From W0P33-017 sp963640395 (GTDB lineage Bacteria; Bacillota; Clostridia; Lachnospirales; Lachnospiraceae), in NCBI GenBank assembly GCA_963640395.1, contig CAVHZH010000021.1, positions 1 to 24,438 on the forward strand: a DNA stretch of 24,438 bases, in the 5' to 3' direction. A model generated the notes under the pieces. The model was given only the letters and a program-made list of their open reading frames with translations. It searched no databases and had not been told where the DNA came from. A program made the position numbers and the translations under genes. The first letter of the stretch is position 1. Every line of letters begins with the position of its first letter. Below, in pieces: positions 22,651-24,438 of this stretch.

Positions 22651-22901
22651 GAATGTAAAGCAGGCAGCTGCTTCGGTGGTTGATGGGCGTTCCTTCCAGA
22701 GGACGTCCTAGACATATGGTAAGAATCGGCATGCCGTCGGCTTTGGTTACAGCGACAATCTCGGTCGGAGATATGATCACGCAGCGGTTTATAAAAGCTA
22801 ATGATTGTTTTCAGGACGCCGCTGGTTGGGGAATGGGAATGGTTTATGGCGTAAGCAGATACCTGAGCGGTTCATGGATGAACAAACGATTGGTAAAATG
22901 A
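22638..22901 (+). pseudogene. Rearranged MATE pseudogene (internal deletions)
   Basis: After the duplicated leader and ATGGGGAAGAAAA, the sequence jumps to GAATGTAAAG, which in copy 1 lies 259 bp further on. The join lies in the 11-bp repeat GGGGAAGAAAA (22158-22168 and 22417-22427). The deletion is not a multiple of three, so the frame ends after MGKKRM. Downstream pieces in other frames are NVKQAAASVV, an internal RIGMPSALVTATISVGDMITQ-type MATE segment, and the C-terminal GMVYGVSRYLSGSWMNKRLVK. At least three MATE fragments are thus joined with the intervening parts missing. Confidence 0.75.
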
Positions 22902-22940
22902 AAGACCAAATGAAAACACAAAAGAAAATATAAAAAAATA

Positions 22941-22969
22941 TTGAAAATATTTCAAAAATATGCCATAAT
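22941..22969 (+). promoter_or_regulatory. Promoter and operator of oxidoreductase 2
   Basis: TTGAAA (22941-22946), a 17-bp spacer and CATAAT with an extended TG form a promoter. The -35 is embedded in the 15-bp palindrome TTGAAAATATTTCAA (22941-22955), whose core equals the ATGAAAATATTTCAT operators. A weaker related site, GTGAAAAGATTTCGT, lies at 22974-22988. Confidence 0.55.
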
Positions 22970-23025
22970 ATAAGTGAAAAGATTTCGTGAAAATGAAATG
23001 AGAATAAAAAGAGGAGGGGAATTAT

Positions 23026-24075
23026 ATGGGTATAAAATTAGGTATTATCGGTTTCGGCGGTATGGGAAAATTTCACGGAAAGAAGGCACCGGAGGCTGGT
23101 GTCACAGTGGTTGGCGCAGCGGATATCAGGGAAGACCGCGTGCAGGAAGCAATTGATGCAGGAATAAAAGGGTATCATTCAGCAGACGAGCTTCTTGCAG
23201 ATCCGGAAATCAATACAGTTATTTTGACGGTGCCCAATCATCTCCATAAAGAGATGACAATAAAAGCGGCTAAAGCCGGAAAGAATGTCATTACTGAGAA
23301 GCCGGCAGCGCTTAGTGTTGCAGAACTGGATGAAATGACCAAAGCCTGTGAGGAAGCAGACGTATGCTTCACAGCCCATCAGAACAGACGCTGGGACCGC
23401 GATATGCTTACCGTAAAAAAGGCTTATGAAACAGGTATGCTGGGCAAGGTATTCACCATTGAATCAAAGCTCCATTCCGGTAACGGTTATATGCACGAAT
23501 GGCATCTGTATAAAAAATACGGCGGCGGCATGATGTACGACTGGGGCGTTCATCTGATCGACCAGATTCTCTTTATGATGCCGGATGCAAAGGTGAAAAC
23601 AGTTTTTGCAGACCTGAAAAATGTTCTGAACGAAGAAGTCGATGATTATTTTAAGATTATCCTGAAAATGGATAACGGCATAACTGCCCATATTGAATTG
23701 TCTACTTATATTTTGAAATACCAGCCGAGATGGCTGGCAGCAGGAGATAAGGGAACTCTGGTGATCCAGAGCCTTGGCGGTGTGGACGGTGCGATTTATA
23801 GAACCGGACAGCTGCTTGAAAAGTTACCGCCTCAGATCGCAGAAAGTGCGGCTGGACCGACTAGACAGTTTGCACCGATACCGCCTGGAGGCATTGTGGA
23901 AGAGCCTCTGCCGGAGATTCAGACAGATGTGCTCGATTTCTATAGGAACTTCAGTGACGTGATCGACGGAAAAGCAGAGCAGTATGTCAAGATTCCGAGC
24001 GTTCGCAGAGTATTGGCTGTAATGGAAGCGTGCCGGAAATCTTCTGAAACCGGAGAAGCAATTGCATTTGAATAA
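23026..24075 (+). CDS. Gfo/Idh/MocA family oxidoreductase 2
   Basis: This 349-aa NAD(P)-dependent oxidoreductase has the Rossmann motif GIIGFGGMGKFH (6-17), EKPAA (91-95) with K92, and a classical GGGMMYDWGVHLID segment giving D172 and H176. It therefore has the His-type active site, unlike the Tyr-type enzyme at 13974. Its length fits the enzymes that oxidise glycosides at C3. Its promoter carries the island's palindrome, so it is likely co-regulated with the deglycosidase units. AGGAGGGG precedes the start at good spacing. The small-protein gene follows 12 bp downstream. Confidence 0.92.
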   Translation: MGIKLGIIGFGGMGKFHGKKAPEAGVTVVGAADIREDRVQEAIDAGIKGYHSADELLADPEINTVILTVPNHLHKEMTIKAAKAGKNVITEKPAALSVAELDEMTKACEEADVCFTAHQNRRWDRDMLTVKKAYETGMLGKVFTIESKLHSGNGYMHEWHLYKKYGGGMMYDWGVHLIDQILFMMPDAKVKTVFADLKNVLNEEVDDYFKIILKMDNGITAHIELSTYILKYQPRWLAAGDKGTLVIQSLGGVDGAIYRTGQLLEKLPPQIAESAAGPTRQFAPIPPGGIVEEPLPEIQTDVLDFYRNFSDVIDGKAEQYVKIPSVRRVLAVMEACRKSSETGEAIAFE

Positions 24076-24087
24076 GAAAGGAACGCT

Positions 24088-24327
24088 ATGAGAGTAAAAA
24101 ACATTCAGAATGTGGACGGATTTTTCAGGGCATTGGATCAGTGTCAGGGACGTGTAGAGCTGATTACAGACGAGCGGGACGTATTGAATCTGGCATCCAA
24201 GCTTACGAGATTTGTCGGACTGACCGAAATTTTCAGTAATCCGGCAATTGATTCATATGAAATTGTGTGTTTCAATCCTGAGGATTATCAGAAAATTAAG
24301 GAGTTTCTGATCCCAGTTGAACCTTAA
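24088..24327 (+). CDS. Small conserved protein of unknown function (paralog 2)
   Basis: This 79-aa protein is about 63% identical by hand count to the 80-aa protein at 4431-4673 and shares GRVELIT, DVLNLASKLT, FSNP and YEIVC. It has no signal peptide, helix bundle or metal motif that I recognise. It begins 12 bp after the oxidoreductase gene with AAAGGA upstream, so the two are co-transcribed. A terminator follows at 24362-24391. Its repeated occurrence beside glycoside genes suggests an accessory or regulatory role, but none is shown. Confidence 0.75.
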   Translation: MRVKNIQNVDGFFRALDQCQGRVELITDERDVLNLASKLTRFVGLTEIFSNPAIDSYEIVCFNPEDYQKIKEFLIPVEP

Positions 24328-24361
24328 ATCAAACAGGGCGGAGGAAGTATGAAAACCGGGA

Positions 24362-24391
24362 AATAAAAGAGTCGCGAGCGGCTCTTTTATT
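24362..24391 (+). terminator. Terminator after the oxidoreductase 2/small protein unit
   Basis: AATAAAAGAG (24362-24371) pairs perfectly with CTCTTTTATT (24382-24391), and the inner bases extend the stem to a four-base loop. The T-rich right arm makes a plausible intrinsic terminator. It runs directly into the left end of the dispersed repeat. Confidence 0.7.
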
Positions 24392-24438
24392 TCATAGGAA
24401 ATTGCGTCCTATGAAATAAAAGCCCTCCGGGCAGGATC
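24390..24438. repeat. Left-end fragment of hairpin-rich repeat (copy c)
   Basis: TTCATAGGA...TCCTATGAAATAAAAGCCCTCCGGGCAGG matches 6365-6409. The last three bases differ, and the window ends inside the element. Confidence 0.85.

Noticed and set aside
22680..22901. Independent 73-aa membrane protein
   Set aside because: It is composed of joined internal and C-terminal MATE fragments, so it was treated as part of a pseudogene.

Overview
The window reads as a draft-genome scaffold from a gut Lachnospiraceae-type Firmicute (Clostridia). The reasons are AGGAGG-type ribosome sites, a housekeeping block of DUF1385 - prmC - prfA, many NorM-type MATE exporters, LacI regulators and DppBCDF transporters, and moderate GC. 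Two 10-N runs (7090-7099 and 22440-22449) mark scaffold joins. Both window ends fall inside copies of one hairpin-rich repeat, which suggests contig edges at an unresolved repeat.

Layout. Positions 77-2956 hold a core block: a DUF1385/YqhQ membrane protein, the release-factor methyltransferase PrmC, and its substrate, release factor 1. A bidirectional terminator follows. On the minus strand are a MATE exporter and an 80-aa protein of unknown function, probably one transcript from a promoter near 4722-4749.

Positions 4921-24327 form a carbohydrate or glycoside catabolism island. 4921-6322 encodes a beta/alpha pair resembling C-glycoside deglycosidases. A 187-bp hairpin repeat follows, then a minus-strand LacI regulator with a SnoaL-like protein. 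Divergent from these is a long plus-strand operon (8224-18671): dipeptide-type permeases and ATPases, a lipoprotein binding protein, a Gfo/Idh/MocA oxidoreductase, a TIM-barrel epimerase-like protein, a flavodoxin-fold reductase with a C-terminal zinc-ribbon-like motif, and a second beta/alpha deglycosidase pair. A MITE-like element with 9-bp target duplications, a second MATE exporter, a three-helix membrane protein and a second LacI regulator come next. The region 22063-22904 is a partly duplicated, deleted third MATE locus. The island ends with a second Gfo/Idh/MocA oxidoreductase and a second copy of the small unknown protein (about 63% identical to the first).

How it may work (inference). 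The ABC system imports a glycoside. A Gfo/Idh/MocA enzyme oxidises the sugar at C3. An alpha/beta deglycosidase then eliminates the aglycone, cleaving a C-glycosidic or O-glycosidic bond. The TIM-barrel protein and the flavin reductase process the released sugar or aglycone, and MATE pumps may export the aglycone. A shared palindrome (ATGAAAATATTTCAT and variants) lies at the promoters of the first deglycosidase pair, the divergent LacI/ABC region and the second oxidoreductase. This ties the scattered units into one probable LacI-family regulon. I see no tRNA, rRNA, CRISPR array, phage gene or intact transposase.
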